This document shows positions 11,499 to 24,000 of a stretch of 64,000 nt of DNA, one piece after another; within the stretch, counting starts at the first letter, position 1, and every line of letters begins with the position of its first letter. The DNA is from Eudromia elegans. Lineage: Eukaryota > Chordata > Aves > Tinamiformes > Tinamidae. The stretch covers positions 6,057,088-6,121,087 of the forward strand of contig PTEX01000020.1 in NCBI GenBank assembly GCA_003342815.1. The letters run 5' to 3'. A model generated the notes under the pieces. The model was not told the origin of the DNA, ran no database searches, and worked only from the letters and a program-made list of their open reading frames with translations. The position numbers were made by a program, and so were the translations under genes.

Positions 11499-13351
11499 CT
11501 ATAAAATGAATCATCAGTCCGTTGAGTCAGTCAAACTGTTGAAGAATGCATGTCTTGTTCTTCATTCTGGAATAGCACAAAAAAACTTTCATTATTTCTG
11601 GAAGTTCCTAAATTAAGGCTCATGGACAAGGTCCTTTTAGCTTACTATCATCCATCCCTCTGGATATTCAAAAACATATCAGTACAGCTAAATATAAGCA
11701 TGCAAAAAAGTGAGTATAGAGAAATAAGGCTCTTACATTTATTAAATCATTATTAACAATCCACATATTCTAGAGTTCTTTTCACCAGAATATAAGATAT
11801 TTCCTGCTGGAGAATGGTCTAAGAAAGGTCTCAATTTATTATCTCCCCACAAAAAATATAAACACTTTTCCTCAGTCTTTTAAGGCAAAAAATTATGCAT
11901 CACGAAAGGAAGCTTATCATTCTCAATTTCCAAAGAATAATAATAAAAAAATGAGCATTATTAATGGCAATATCAACAGGCATCATTAGGAAAAGTCAGA
12001 TTCTCAGCAGGGCTTGGATCTTAGATATCCAGCTCTCACCAAAATCAGTGCATCAAGCAGTGAAATTCTCTTAAACATGAGACTTTAGTTCTTTATCTAG
12101 AGATTAAAGAGACTGTTATAAGCAATATACGGCATCACAGCATTTTAAATTTGTTTATTCAAGTGAGTATTCTTAAGCAACTTTACATAATTAAACATTA
12201 TCTTTAACTATATTCAGTTTCCTACTTGCAACTCAGAAGTTATGAATATTAATGGTGAATATTAATAATGAAGATTTTGACCAAGAACAATTACCATCTG
12301 CTCACATGAATGGAGAAGGGAGATTTCAGAGGAAAAAGGAATAATTAGTGAAACCAATTAAACCAGTGATCAAACTCAAATAACTGCTTGTCTGCAATGC
12401 TTATGTTCTCATCCAGCCCAATGCTCACAGTGGACTGAGCAAATGAAGAAACCATTTCTACTTCTTTCCGCATTGTTCCCTACAGTTCTCTTCATTTGTC
12501 TAAAATACACACAGATTTTGTTACATAGTATGTAAGGGTCAGGAAAATTTGTTCATCTCTGCTTTAATCCGTGGGCAGGTACTCCACATTTAGACTACAG
12601 CTGCTTTTACTGCCCACCAGCTGGAACATAAGACTAAAGCTTCAAAAAAAATATTCAGAGACAGGCTGTTTTACTGGAAAAGAACATAGCAAGTTCTGTA
12701 GCAACAGGTTAAATTAAACCTTCTCTATTGAAGCACAGAAGTACAGCACTTAATGGGCCTAGGTGTCAAGTAACTCAAGTTCCTCCATCCTGTCTCCTTC
12801 CTCAACAAACCAGTCTGGATCTTCCTGGTTGAATTCCAGATGCAAATTAGAAAATAAATTTAATCCAGATGAGTAGTGATCAACACTAATAATGTATCAG
12901 GCTCTAATAGCTCTCAAAGCAAATCAGCAGTTGCATCAAGTCTCCATCAGCACAACTAGTATTATGCACCTCATGCATTTCATATCGCCCAAATCTGCAG
13001 TAATTCCATTTTGCTATGGTAAGTGGCACTCCATAAAGGAAGCTCAGCTTGATGATTGCACACACAACCTTGCAAATGGAGCAGAGACTATAAAACAATA
13101 TACTAACTTCCTCAACCTCCCAATACATTGTGGAATGAGGAGAGCATTAAATTCTGTGTTGAGAAGAAAATGTCTGTTAATGTCAAACTGATTTCTGCTA
13201 ATGTTACAGCAGCAACAGTGTTTAGTGCTATTGAGCTTATGGCTGATCAGACACCACATCCATGTTATGTCAGTTAATAGAAGAGGCAAGTACATGCACT
13301 TAATTTTTCAGGATACAAACCTGAGTTCAGAGTCCTTGGACGTCAAAAGAC

Positions 13352-13720
13352 ACAGAATCACAGATTCTTTAGGGTTGGAAGGGACCTCGAGACATCATCT
13401 AGCCCAACCCCCTGCTCCAGCAGGACACCCAGAGCACGGGGCACAGGGTGGCATCCAGGCGGGTTTTGAAGATCTCCAGAGAAGGAGACTCCACAGCCTC
13501 TCTGTGCCAGGGCTCTGCCAACCTCACGGTAAAGAAGTTCTTCCTCACATGGACATGGAACTGCCTGTGTTTCTATTTGGAACCGTTGCCCCTTGTCCTG
13601 TCACTGACCACTACCAAGAAGAGTTTGGTCCTTTCCTCCCTACAATCATTCCTCAGGTAGTTACATATATTGATTAGATTCCCTCTCAGCCTTCTCTTCT
13701 CTAGGCCAAGCAGGCTCTGC
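13352..13720 (-). mobile_element. CR1 LINE, 3' part of an interrupted minus-strand copy
   Basis: It starts with CACAGAATCACAGATTC, then GGGTTGGAAGGGACCTCGAG: the reverse-complemented CR1 3' end. Further in, the minus strand codes for the conserved C-terminal pol text ([18 protein letters not shown]... and SDRTRGNG). It stops abruptly at about 13720, inside the codons for the pol segment normally reading [15 protein letters not shown]. The continuation of the same element resumes at about 14785, so a plus-strand CR1 has split it. Confidence 0.9.
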
Positions 13721-14784
13721 TCATTTAATGTGAGGTGGATTAGGAACTGGCTAAATGACAGGGCCCAGAGAGTAGTAATCAGCAGTGCCAAGTCCAGCTG
13801 GAGGCCTGTGGATAGTGGTGTCCCCCAGGGGTCAGTCCTTGGTNNGNTCCTGTTCAATTTATTCATTAACGACCTGGATGAAGGGATGGAGTGCTCCCTC
13901 AGCAAGTTTGCTGATGATACGAAACTGGGAGGAATAGCTGACAGCCCTGAGGGCTGCGCTGCCATCCAGAGGGACCTGGACAGACTGGACAGCTGGGCGG
14001 CGAGTAACCTCATGAAGTTCAACAAGGGCAAGTGTAGGGTCCTGCACCTGGGGAGGAATAACCCTAGACATGCCTACAGGCTGGGGACCGACCTCCTGGA
14101 GAGCAGCCCTGCAGAGAGGGACCTGGGCGTCATGGTGGACTACAAGTTGACGGCCCTCGTGGCCAAGAACACCAATGGGATCCTGGGGTGCATTAAGCAG
14201 AGCATCTCCAGCAGGTCGAGGGAGGTGATTCTGCCCCTCTACTCAGCCCTGGTGAGGCCGCACCTCGAGTCCTGTGTGCAGTTCTGGGCTCCCCAGTGCA
14301 GGAGGGATGTGGAGCTGCTAGAGAGAGTCCAGCGCAGGGCCACAAAGATGATTAGGGGCCTGGAACATCTGCCCTATGAGGAAAGGCTGAGAGAGCTGGG
14401 TCTGTTCAGCCTGGAGAAGAGAAGACTGAGAGGGGATCTGATCAATGTATATAACTATCTCAAGAAAGGGAGTGAGGAGGAGGGGGCTGGCCTCTTCTCA
14501 GTGGTGGCCAGTGATAGAACTAGGGGAAATGGCCAAAAATTGAGGCACCAAAAGTTCCACAGGAACTTGAGGAAGAATTTCTTAACGGTGAGGGTGACAG
14601 AGCCCTGGCACAGGCTGCCCAGAGAGGTGGTGGAGTCTCCTTCTCTGGAGATCTTCAAAACCCGCTTGGACACCATCCTGTGCCACATGCTCTAGGGGAC
14701 CCTGCGTGTGCAGGGGGGTTGGACTAGATGACCTCTACAGGTCCCTTCCAACCCTAGCCATTCTATGATTCTATGATTCTATGA
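13721..14784 (+). mobile_element. CR1 LINE, 5'-truncated, inserted inside an older CR1; open RT C-terminus
   Basis: Plus-strand CR1 beginning at about 13721-13725 ([16 protein letters not shown]) and ending at 14784 after three ATTCTATG-type octamers. It carries the C-terminal part of reverse transcriptase with the PQGSVLG block and FADDTKL (FADD codons at about 13907-13918). The conserved post-RT region ([70 protein letters not shown]) follows, to a stop at 14693-14695. The frame is open throughout apart from three N at 13844-13847. The 3' UTR is only ~90 bp, as is usual for CR1. The intact frame suggests recent insertion. It is nested in opposite orientation within the CR1 at 13352-13720 and 14785-15060. 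Confidence 0.92.
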
Positions 14785-15060
14785 ATCTTTCTTCATACGA
14801 TAGATGTTCCAGCCCCTTAATCATCTTTGTTGCTCTGTGCTGGACCCTCTCTAGCAGCTCCACATCCTTCTTGTCCTGAGGAGCCCAGAACTGCACCCAA
14901 CACTCCAGGTGCGGCATCACCAGAGCTGAGCAGAGGGGCAGGATCCTCTCCCTCGACCTGCTGGCAACGCTCCTCCTGATGCAGCCAGGACCCCATTGCC
15001 TTCTTGGCCACGAGGGCGCTTTGCTGCCTCACGGCTAACTTGTTGTGAACCTTGACACTA
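14785..15060 (-). mobile_element. CR1 LINE, 5' part of the interrupted minus-strand copy
   Basis: Reverse complement reads [13 protein letters not shown] at its upper junction, which is the segment directly upstream of the pol text that ends at 13720. Downward in pol order come LLERVQ-type residues, VQFWAPQ-like text, [24 protein letters not shown] text and the [16 protein letters not shown] segment, fading after about 15060. Together with 13352-13720 it rebuilds one continuous 5'-truncated CR1. Confidence 0.88.
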
Positions 15061-18000
15061 AATCCCTCAAAAGCAGGAGAAACACATATCACCTACAAAT
15101 GGCCTTGGGAATGCAAAATCCCAAATTGACCCCAGTGATCTTAGACAGCAAACATTCCTGTTACCTATAGAGTTATAGGTACCAATAGCTTTTCTCCTTG
15201 TTAACTTCCACAGTGTAGTTCTGGGCCGCAAACACAAGTATTTGACAACTTAAAAACTCATTTTTTAAGAAAAATAAGCCAAGATCCATAATCTCAAGTT
15301 ATGTAACCACAGCTAATAGTGATATTAGTGGAAATATTTAGTTTAATAATTCACATACAGCTTTGAATTGTAATTTAGTTTTAGTAGTTACTGAAATAAA
15401 GGAAATGACTTTATTTTACTATATCTATTACTGAAAGCATTTCCTTAACATCAAGGCTGTAAATTTCAGTGGTTGAAACAATAGAGGTTTCTAAAGAGAC
15501 TAAACTGAGATACCCAAAGCTCACTACCTACCTGTAAGACTTACCTGTGATTTTAAAATATATTATTGCTGGTGATTTTGTCTTATTTTGCAGAAATTAC
15601 ATTTTCTTCAGTACATTCATTTCTTTAGTACATTACATTTACCTCAGCACATTCAGACTGTCTTGTATAAGGTTGTCTTTCTTATTATAATCAATTAAAT
15701 ACTGATCTGCAGGACAAGTCAACCAAAACTACTATAAGCAGAGACATGATAATCTAGAGGATAGCGGGAAACACATTCATCAGAGCTAGCAGTTTGTATT
15801 TGGATACCTGCACGATGGTTTGATATTTGTTCTCCTGATCCACAGGACATAAAGCACTGCACAATATAAAGGCTGTGCTCCACATGAGGCTTATGACCAC
15901 CAACCAGTATCTTTGTCAATTAATAATACACTCTTCAAAAATCCATTTGTCTGGCTTGGCCCACTAAGCATTAAAATCAACCCCATAGAGACATGCAACA
16001 GAGAAAGCACTGATTTCAAAGGAGCATCCTATTCAAGAAGGCAGCTAATTATTCTTTATAAAATCAACTTTTTATCTTTTATACAACAGATTAGAGCTGT
16101 CCCTTGAGAAATGGAAAAATTATGGGAAATCCAGAAGGTAGTTCAAGCAATCTGTTTTCAAAATAATGCAAAAGTGTCCTGGAATAAGAGTCCTGTATGT
16201 TAATCTAATTGGAAAGCTATGCAGGCTGTCTTCATATTATGCAAGTACTATAATTTGGGTAAGATCTACTAGCAATTACTGAAAGACATTGCTTTCACAG
16301 TAGGCAATAAAAGGTGACACAATGATCCAATCTTTCTCTGGCTCAAGTCATAAAACCTTGAGTATTTTTTCAAACAAATCTGTTTTTAAATCACCTCAAA
16401 ATACAAACCTCAAGAGTGTCTTATTTGAACATTTTTCTCTCTCCAAGTTCATACAGCTATTCTGGCAAACCAAAAATGAATATGTTTTTAATGAAATTAA
16501 TTTTGAGACATAACAACAGTCTAAAACCACTCATGATAGACCAAATATAACCCTTTGTGGAATTTAGAAGCTGCAAGTTAGAAAAGCCCGTTTGCTCCAC
16601 GTAGCATGATAGTTTGTCAGCAGTGCTAATGTGTTACGTTTATCAGATTCCAGCTCAGATTTTTCCTGCAAGAAGAAACGTTCCAGATAAGAGACAGTAT
16701 ACCTGATGGCATCATTTTGGAAGATCAAGTAATTTAGGAGTTATAATCTCCCTCAAAGGAAACAAAGGTGGTTGAGAACTGTGAGCTCTGAAAACATTTG
16801 CATTTAATGGCCTCAAACGACACACAGTGAAGGAAGGCAGAACACTGAAAAATATTCAAGAGAGATTTTTGAATGAAAGCACTTTGGAAGGCCACTATTT
16901 ATAAACTCAGTGAAAAAAATCCACACAAAAATAGGTAGGAACAGAAACCATAGGGACACAGGGGTACTGTAAGGAATCAGCAGGAGAAAAAATGGTTTCT
17001 AGGAAAAGCAAAGCATGAAGAAAAGCACAGGTCTGTCTTGTTGAGGGCCGACAAATGAGTATGCAAGTGCAAATTTACCTCTTCTCATTGACTGTTTGCT
17101 GCAACCCCTTTGCTGTCCCACCAGCTTGCATTGATTAGAATGAATCCAGCAAAAGCCAACTTTGGCTGGGCATCCAAAAGCAAGGCCAACAAAACCCGAG
17201 GCGAGGAGGCTGCACTGACAGGAAACTAAATGGAAGGTGTAGTACTAATTACCACGAAAGAGACCAGCTCCAGGAGTCAATGATGTCAGTAATGCCCTGT
17301 CACTCTCCAGCCCCAAGCACTTAGCTGCAGCTCAAAGAGCTGAATGCATCCAATTTGTCTCGGAGTAATAACCACCAGTAAATCCTTTTGCAAGCCTTTA
17401 ATAAAGAAAACACAATTAGAGCATTTTCAGTTTAAAATGAAAACCTGGCTTGACATTTCAGCAGGGTAACTCATAGCTGCAAGGCTCCCTTTCCCTTTAA
17501 CAATCTGTTGAAGGAAAACCTTAGTCAATTTGGGTTAGAGATCTGGATAAAATCTGAATCAATTTTTTTCAAGATAAAGCAAATACTAGTCAAATAATAT
17601 GGAAACTTGGGTTCATCCTAATCATTCTTATCATAAATCTTCATTGGCTATTGGGCTGTGTAAGTAGTTCTTAAAGCTAACAAAAAAAAGAAAAAATAAA
17701 AACACACACACAAAAACACTAAGAAACAGAAATTCATGAGCAGTTGCAGGACCATTTTGCCACCGGTTTGCTGATACATGAACACAGTTCTATCTCATTG
17801 AAACGTCTTAAGCTAAGGGAACAGTTTGCCTTTTGACAAGTGAAAATTTTTAAGATGACGCTGTTTTGGTTGAGTTTGAAGGTTCATCTGAATAAGACTT
17901 CTCCTTTTCTCCCTTGGTTATTCATATTCATCCCAAATGTAATTCTACTGGGAATTTTAAATTTCAGAGGAAACTTTGATGGTTTTACAGCTACTGTAAA

Positions 18001-21000
18001 GTTTCTGCTGATACTTATGCCTACTGAAGCGGACCCTGGAATGTAAAGCAAACCCGAGATATCTATAGAACAGTTAAAATAACTTTTGGAAAAAAAATTG
18101 CAAGTAGTTAGATATTTGACCTACCCATAGCTGAAATTTCAGCCATCAAAAAAAGTCTTAAGAATTTCAGCACACTGTTGTCCATACCAGCATAATTAAA
18201 TTTAAATTTCTATTAATCTATTTCAAAGAAAATTTATAACTTTTTTTCTCAGACTACAGATTTCTACACTGAATACTTGTAAAGGGTTTCTTGAAGTGCA
18301 TTCACTTTATCTTTTATCTTGAACTTTTCAAATAACCTAGGAAAATAAACCTCAATACTTACACATATTATGGGTAGACCGCTTGAGTTCAAATGACCTG
18401 TATTCACTTTTCTGATAACTTCCTGCAATTATTTATGTATGCATTTTGCCATGCAAAAATCAAACGTGCTTCCAGTTCTCTGATGATCACATAAAATGCA
18501 GAATACTAATACAGAACTGACTGTGTTCTGACATAACTTGTTTTTTTTAAAGCAGGCAATCTCACTGGCAAATCTATTTCCCCAAGAGTACTAAAAACAT
18601 TTACTTTCTGATTATGTCAAAGTTTATCTTCAAGCATATTAAGTAACTTCTGTATATTTTGCATAATTTAGAAGCCATTGTGAGAAGTTTTCATCATCTT
18701 AAGAAAACACTTATAGTTCTAATATTTCCATCATAAGATGATCAGGTTTGGTTTCTTTTTCTTACAATAATTCCCACTCAATTTTTAGGGATAGGTCTAT
18801 TTCTGAAAAAGTACAAAATGTAACTCAGAAAAATTATGAAAAATTATGCAGACTGATATTTAAATTTCACAACTTTAAGATGCAGCCACTGATTTTTTTC
18901 TGAAATAAAGTATTCAAAAAACATTCTTTCAGTTATGTTTGCATGATAACACTAGCCAGCAAAATCACTGTGCTCATATTATTCTTTAGTAATAAAAATG
19001 CTTTGTCTCCCAGTGCCAACATCATAACAGACACTCTTTGCTATGCAGCAGATTTGAACACAGTTGGTAGGTTATGATTTTGTTCAATGTCAGCATGATT
19101 CCACACTTTAGTGGGAAATTAACTGCTAAAAAAGTAGCCTAGCAGGCAAGAAATGAGGACATGGTTGAATAAGATTTTTTTGCAAGTGTATGCAAGCATG
19201 ACCTCAAATCACTGCTGTTAAGGCATTTTTCCTAAGACAGCTCATTTTTCCAAAAAGCTGTTTACCATAAGACTAGAACAGAAGGTGACACACTATATCA
19301 AAATCCCTCATTTTAGAAACACCTTCTTCATAATTCCTGGTTTCACGTTCAAAGAAAAACAATCCAAGAACACAAACTGCTTGAAGACCTTCCAACTACA
19401 GGCTTTTATCAACAGTTACATAAATTATGGCTTTGTAAACAAGCCAGCATTTCTATTTTCATGATGTACAAACAATTCAATGAGAGTCTTTGTCAGCTAC
19501 TACACGGAAAGAGCCAGTGACACACAGAAATGTATTAGACACAGATTTATGGAGGATCCCATAACAAAAAGTGTGCATTACAGCATGCCAGAACTCGCCT
19601 CTAAGATTTCCTTCCAAATGCACACAGTCTTCATACTATTCCATTCTTGACTTCTTATCATTCAGCTTGACGCGACTAGCAAATTTAATATATTCTGAAA
19701 TTGTTTGCTCGACTAAGACAATTCATTGTTACAAGAATTGTACTTCAGTATCTTAATATATTCCCCATGACTACTTTTCTTTGAATTTTTCTCTCTCATT
19801 GTGTTCTCTTTACCATCTACTTCTACCGACTTTCACATAACATCCATCTTAGTAAGGCAATATCAGAATTTTGAGTGCCATTCAGTCACATATAGCCAAC
19901 AGACAGAGGATTACCACTCTTGATCTTGAACAAATTCTAGGATATCCTCAAGAAGAGAAATTCTTTGAAAAAAATAATTATTGCTCTTAAAATATCAAGC
20001 ATAAACTATTTGACTTCAGTAATAAGTTGTCTTTAGAAATTAATTTCTGTTGACCTTCATCTACAAAACACAAATCCATCATGATCACTTGCACTTTCTC
20101 ATCCAAATATGTACACACCTTCTCTATGTATTTAGTATTGTATTTCATTACTGAAATCCAAACAACCAAAATAAAAAGTCAAAGGGGGAAAAAAACAAAA
20201 CAAAAAAACACTGTACACACCAAAATCACATATGCAGCACAAACTATATTCACTGAGGATACAGCATGCATAGCTCTTTGTATACTTTGAATTCCATTTA
20301 TAAAAACAAGACACTCTAATCCTATCCACGGCCAGGTATACTGAAGTAAAGTATGTCATTGTCCCCAGGAAATTATAAGGACTGCATAGATGCCTTAAAA
20401 AGTTGCTTGTCAACTTATTAGTATTTGAGAAGCATTTAAGATAAGGAGTCAAAGGTTTTTAAATTAATTCCCACAAATTATCATGCTTGCAGTTGCAACA
20501 CCACTAGTTAAAGCTTTAGTCAAGTTTTTAGTTATCCCAAAATGCATTAAAAATAAAGTGTTCTAAAACAAAAGAAAATTTTCCACATGTTTAAATTAGT
20601 AGATTACACATACTGTATATTAGCATATCACTTACTAGAATAGTTAAGTAGTCAGTGGATTGTAAATCTATTATTGCAGTAAATACATCATTTGTTCAAA
20701 GGAATGTCTATGTTTCAGGTCTGTTACTCTAAAAAGTCAGCTTACAGAAATAGATTTAAATTAGCTGCCCATCTGCTTCATTACACTTTTATCATTGTCT
20801 ACTAAAAAATTTTTAATTTGAAAGGTCATAATGCTACTGCAATGTCTACGAGATATTAGTGCTAAATATACATCCCAGGGTGCATGTAACAGACCATAAG
20901 AGTCAGCAGCAATTCAGATTACAAGTACTCTACATGTAACTGTCTGCTTCTCTTTTGTTTTTGTTTCTTTTACCAGAGAATTAGGTCACACTCAAATGGG

Positions 21001-24000
21001 AACCTGAAAGTCTTTTCAAGAAACTTAGACAGAAATCAACTTTTTTATCTTGTGAAGGAGAACAAACGCATGAAGCACTGATCTCCAACGAGGCAAACAT
21101 ACACATAATAAATGCACAATAGCTCTTGGAATTCATTTTAAGGAAGATGGCCAACAAGCAATCAATACTCCAGAAATTACACACAGTATTAAGCAGACTA
21201 GTGTAATTTTTATTGCAACACAGATCATCATTTCATGATAACCAGAATAAGTTCTGAACTTATTTGCATACATGATATGTAATATATTTTCTCATTTCCT
21301 AATCTCATTTAAGTAGAAGTCTGAACCGAAACTTCATTTTTATCCTTAAAAATATCACAGAATCACAGCTCCCCTTTTCAACTGAGTTAACTTCTCCTAG
21401 CCTTTTGACAGCACTCTAAGCAGAGTTAGGTACAGAAAAACAGTTAACGTGGAGAGAATTGGTGGCAAGATAATTATTACCCAATAAACCACGATCAAGC
21501 CCACTGTTTTTCTCAGCTTATCATAATACTCACCTATTTCCAGGACTTTGGCTCAAGGGAAGAGTTTGAGAAATATATGGTTGCATAGAAATCTAGTTTT
21601 AACTGATCTGAACTTATTTTGACAACCCCTTGAGAAATACAGATGCATACAGGACATAAAGAAACCTGATTGTCAAAGACAGAAAAAGGTAGTCCATGGC
21701 AATAACAAGCCAAAATCAGAATTGAAAGAACTTAAGAACTGTATTACATAGAAATACAGTGACAGATATAGACTGAGATAAGTTTGACAAGGATTTTACA
21801 GAATGAAAACCCTGGACCAAGAGAGAAGCAGGTAATGCAAAACCAAATTCAGGCAGGCTGCTGCCAAACACATATCAGTATTAGGAAACTAAACTTAGAG
21901 TAAGCAAAGTTAGAGGCCATGTTGAGAGACGGAATTTGGAAACAGTCATGGAGTAACGCCACAATCAAGCACAGTTAGTATCAAAAAGCAGAATTTTTAT
22001 ATACAGAATGGATTAAAAATAATAACAATTAAAAAGAACCAGTCAGCCTTGTCCCCAGGTAGCCATGGCTGAACTTCCAGGTGCAGGTCTGGATTTAGTC
22101 CTGCTGCTTATAGCGCATGGAAAAGAGCTAAAACTGAATACCTGTCAAGTCCCTGTCCCTTGTCAGCACTGATTACTCAATGAGAGCATGAAAGTTTCCT
22201 TAAACCCTTTGGAGATTTGATTAGAACCCTGCTATCAAACATGATGCATATCCTGGCTGCTCAGGGAAGGAGACCAACTAAGGTATAAATTTTCAAAACA
22301 GAAAATACTGAGGACCCTTCTGCTTGCTACAGCTGACAGTCACCCACAGCCCATTTCTCTTCACATATGGCTATGGCTAAAGATTAAAAGCACGGCGTGC
22401 CTCAGTCGTGGTTCAAATATCCAAAGTTACTGAAATACAGGTAGTAAATGATAAAATAATTTAATTGTGGCCATCTAGCAAGAGAAATCTAGGATAGAGT
22501 GAAAATATTGCATCTGTGTTGTATTCTATTTCTTTCAATAATTCAGACAATTCTTTAGAAATATATTTGACTATAGAGTTAATGCCAAGAAGCAGGTAAA
22601 CAGAGATGATGTTGAGTTTGTTCCTGCTAAGTAAAAATCATTATATGCTGTTGAGCTCACCGTAAGAGCTTTCTCTGAAGAGTGAAAGATCAGTTCTTCA
22701 TGCAATAACTAGCAACAACGTCCGTGCTTCACTGCTTAGGCAGTCATGATTGTGTTTATTACAAAAAAAAAGTGTTTATTTTTAGCCATTTTCCCCATTC
22801 GTAGTTCATACTAAGGTTGTAGGAAGTTGGGGGTCAGGCAGAGCTCAGTATCACAAAGAAGAGTAAAAAGCCAATTGGCTGTCAAGACTTCTATATTTAA
22901 GGAAACAGACTTTCATGCTACAAGAAAATGACTGTTTGGCTGTCTTTCCACAATTTGCCTAGAAAGAGAAAGAAGGAACAATGTGCTCCATAAAAGTTGT
23001 ACCACACTTCAAACATATGGTGCGTTACAGACTCGGCGACATGCAGTACACTAAAAGGCTAAGGACTGCTTTGCTGCTGTTCGATTCAATATCCGTAATT
23101 TGACAATCGCCCAGATACAAGGCTTACTACTGACTTAAAATTTACATTTGTGTTATTATTTAAATTTTATTTTCAACAGGTTCATATGCTATGGTTTTTA
23201 AAGAACCACCATTAAATTTCATGTAGAAATAAGGACTGTAACCCATGGAAAGAGATATTTATTCCTGCATTTTTTATAACCCATAGGAAATGAATAAGGG
23301 CTAATGTGTGAATAATGCCACACTCAGGATCCTGGTGAAAACAAAAGCAAAAATAAGATTGAATTATTAAATTAAGCAATCAAATGCATGTAAAAAACAG
23401 ACACCGAGTACCAACTAGGATCTGTTTTTGTCACTTTCATTAAATTCTGTCAGAGAAACTTGTGAAATTCAGAGTAGCTCAATAACATTACCACATCTGA
23501 TGATGTGAACACCAGCCCCCTCAGAAGTTGCCTACAAGCTTGGCACTAAGACGAGCTTCATTTTTCATATACCAGAGGCCAAGAAACTGTTCAAGCAGAT
23601 GAAAGCATATATTAAGGTGTAACCTCCCCACACTAATTATATTAATCAGAGGGATTTATTACTCCAACAGGGTAAATTTTTATTCCCTCCACCTAGACTT
23701 ATTTTACGAGGTAAAAGTTAGTTTTACTTAGTATGTCACAAAACTGTTAATAGTCACTACTATTAGCTTGCCAGCAACATGCAATAGCAGAACTGCACTG
23801 CATTACTCACTCTTCTTTAGCATGGCATTGGTAGCAACCTTTGGAGTATTCACCTCAGAAAAGCATACATCTTTTCTTTATATCTAGTAGAACTTCAGTC
23901 CTTGAAGCCAGTTCATGTTTAGATTTGGGCTGCAGGAACACAGCTCTCCAGTTTGTTCCAGAAAATGCTTTAAAAAGAGGCAAGAGCCATTAAACAAACC

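Larger units (their letters stand above)
7413..13351. other. Gene-poor AT-rich DNA with one long open frame
   Basis: Holds a T-rich run at 7549-7584, an ATAA-type microsatellite at 10796-10818, an AT/CA-rich run at 11459-11498, and an open frame at 10159-10809 described separately. No spliced gene or RNA gene was recognised. Confidence 0.5.
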
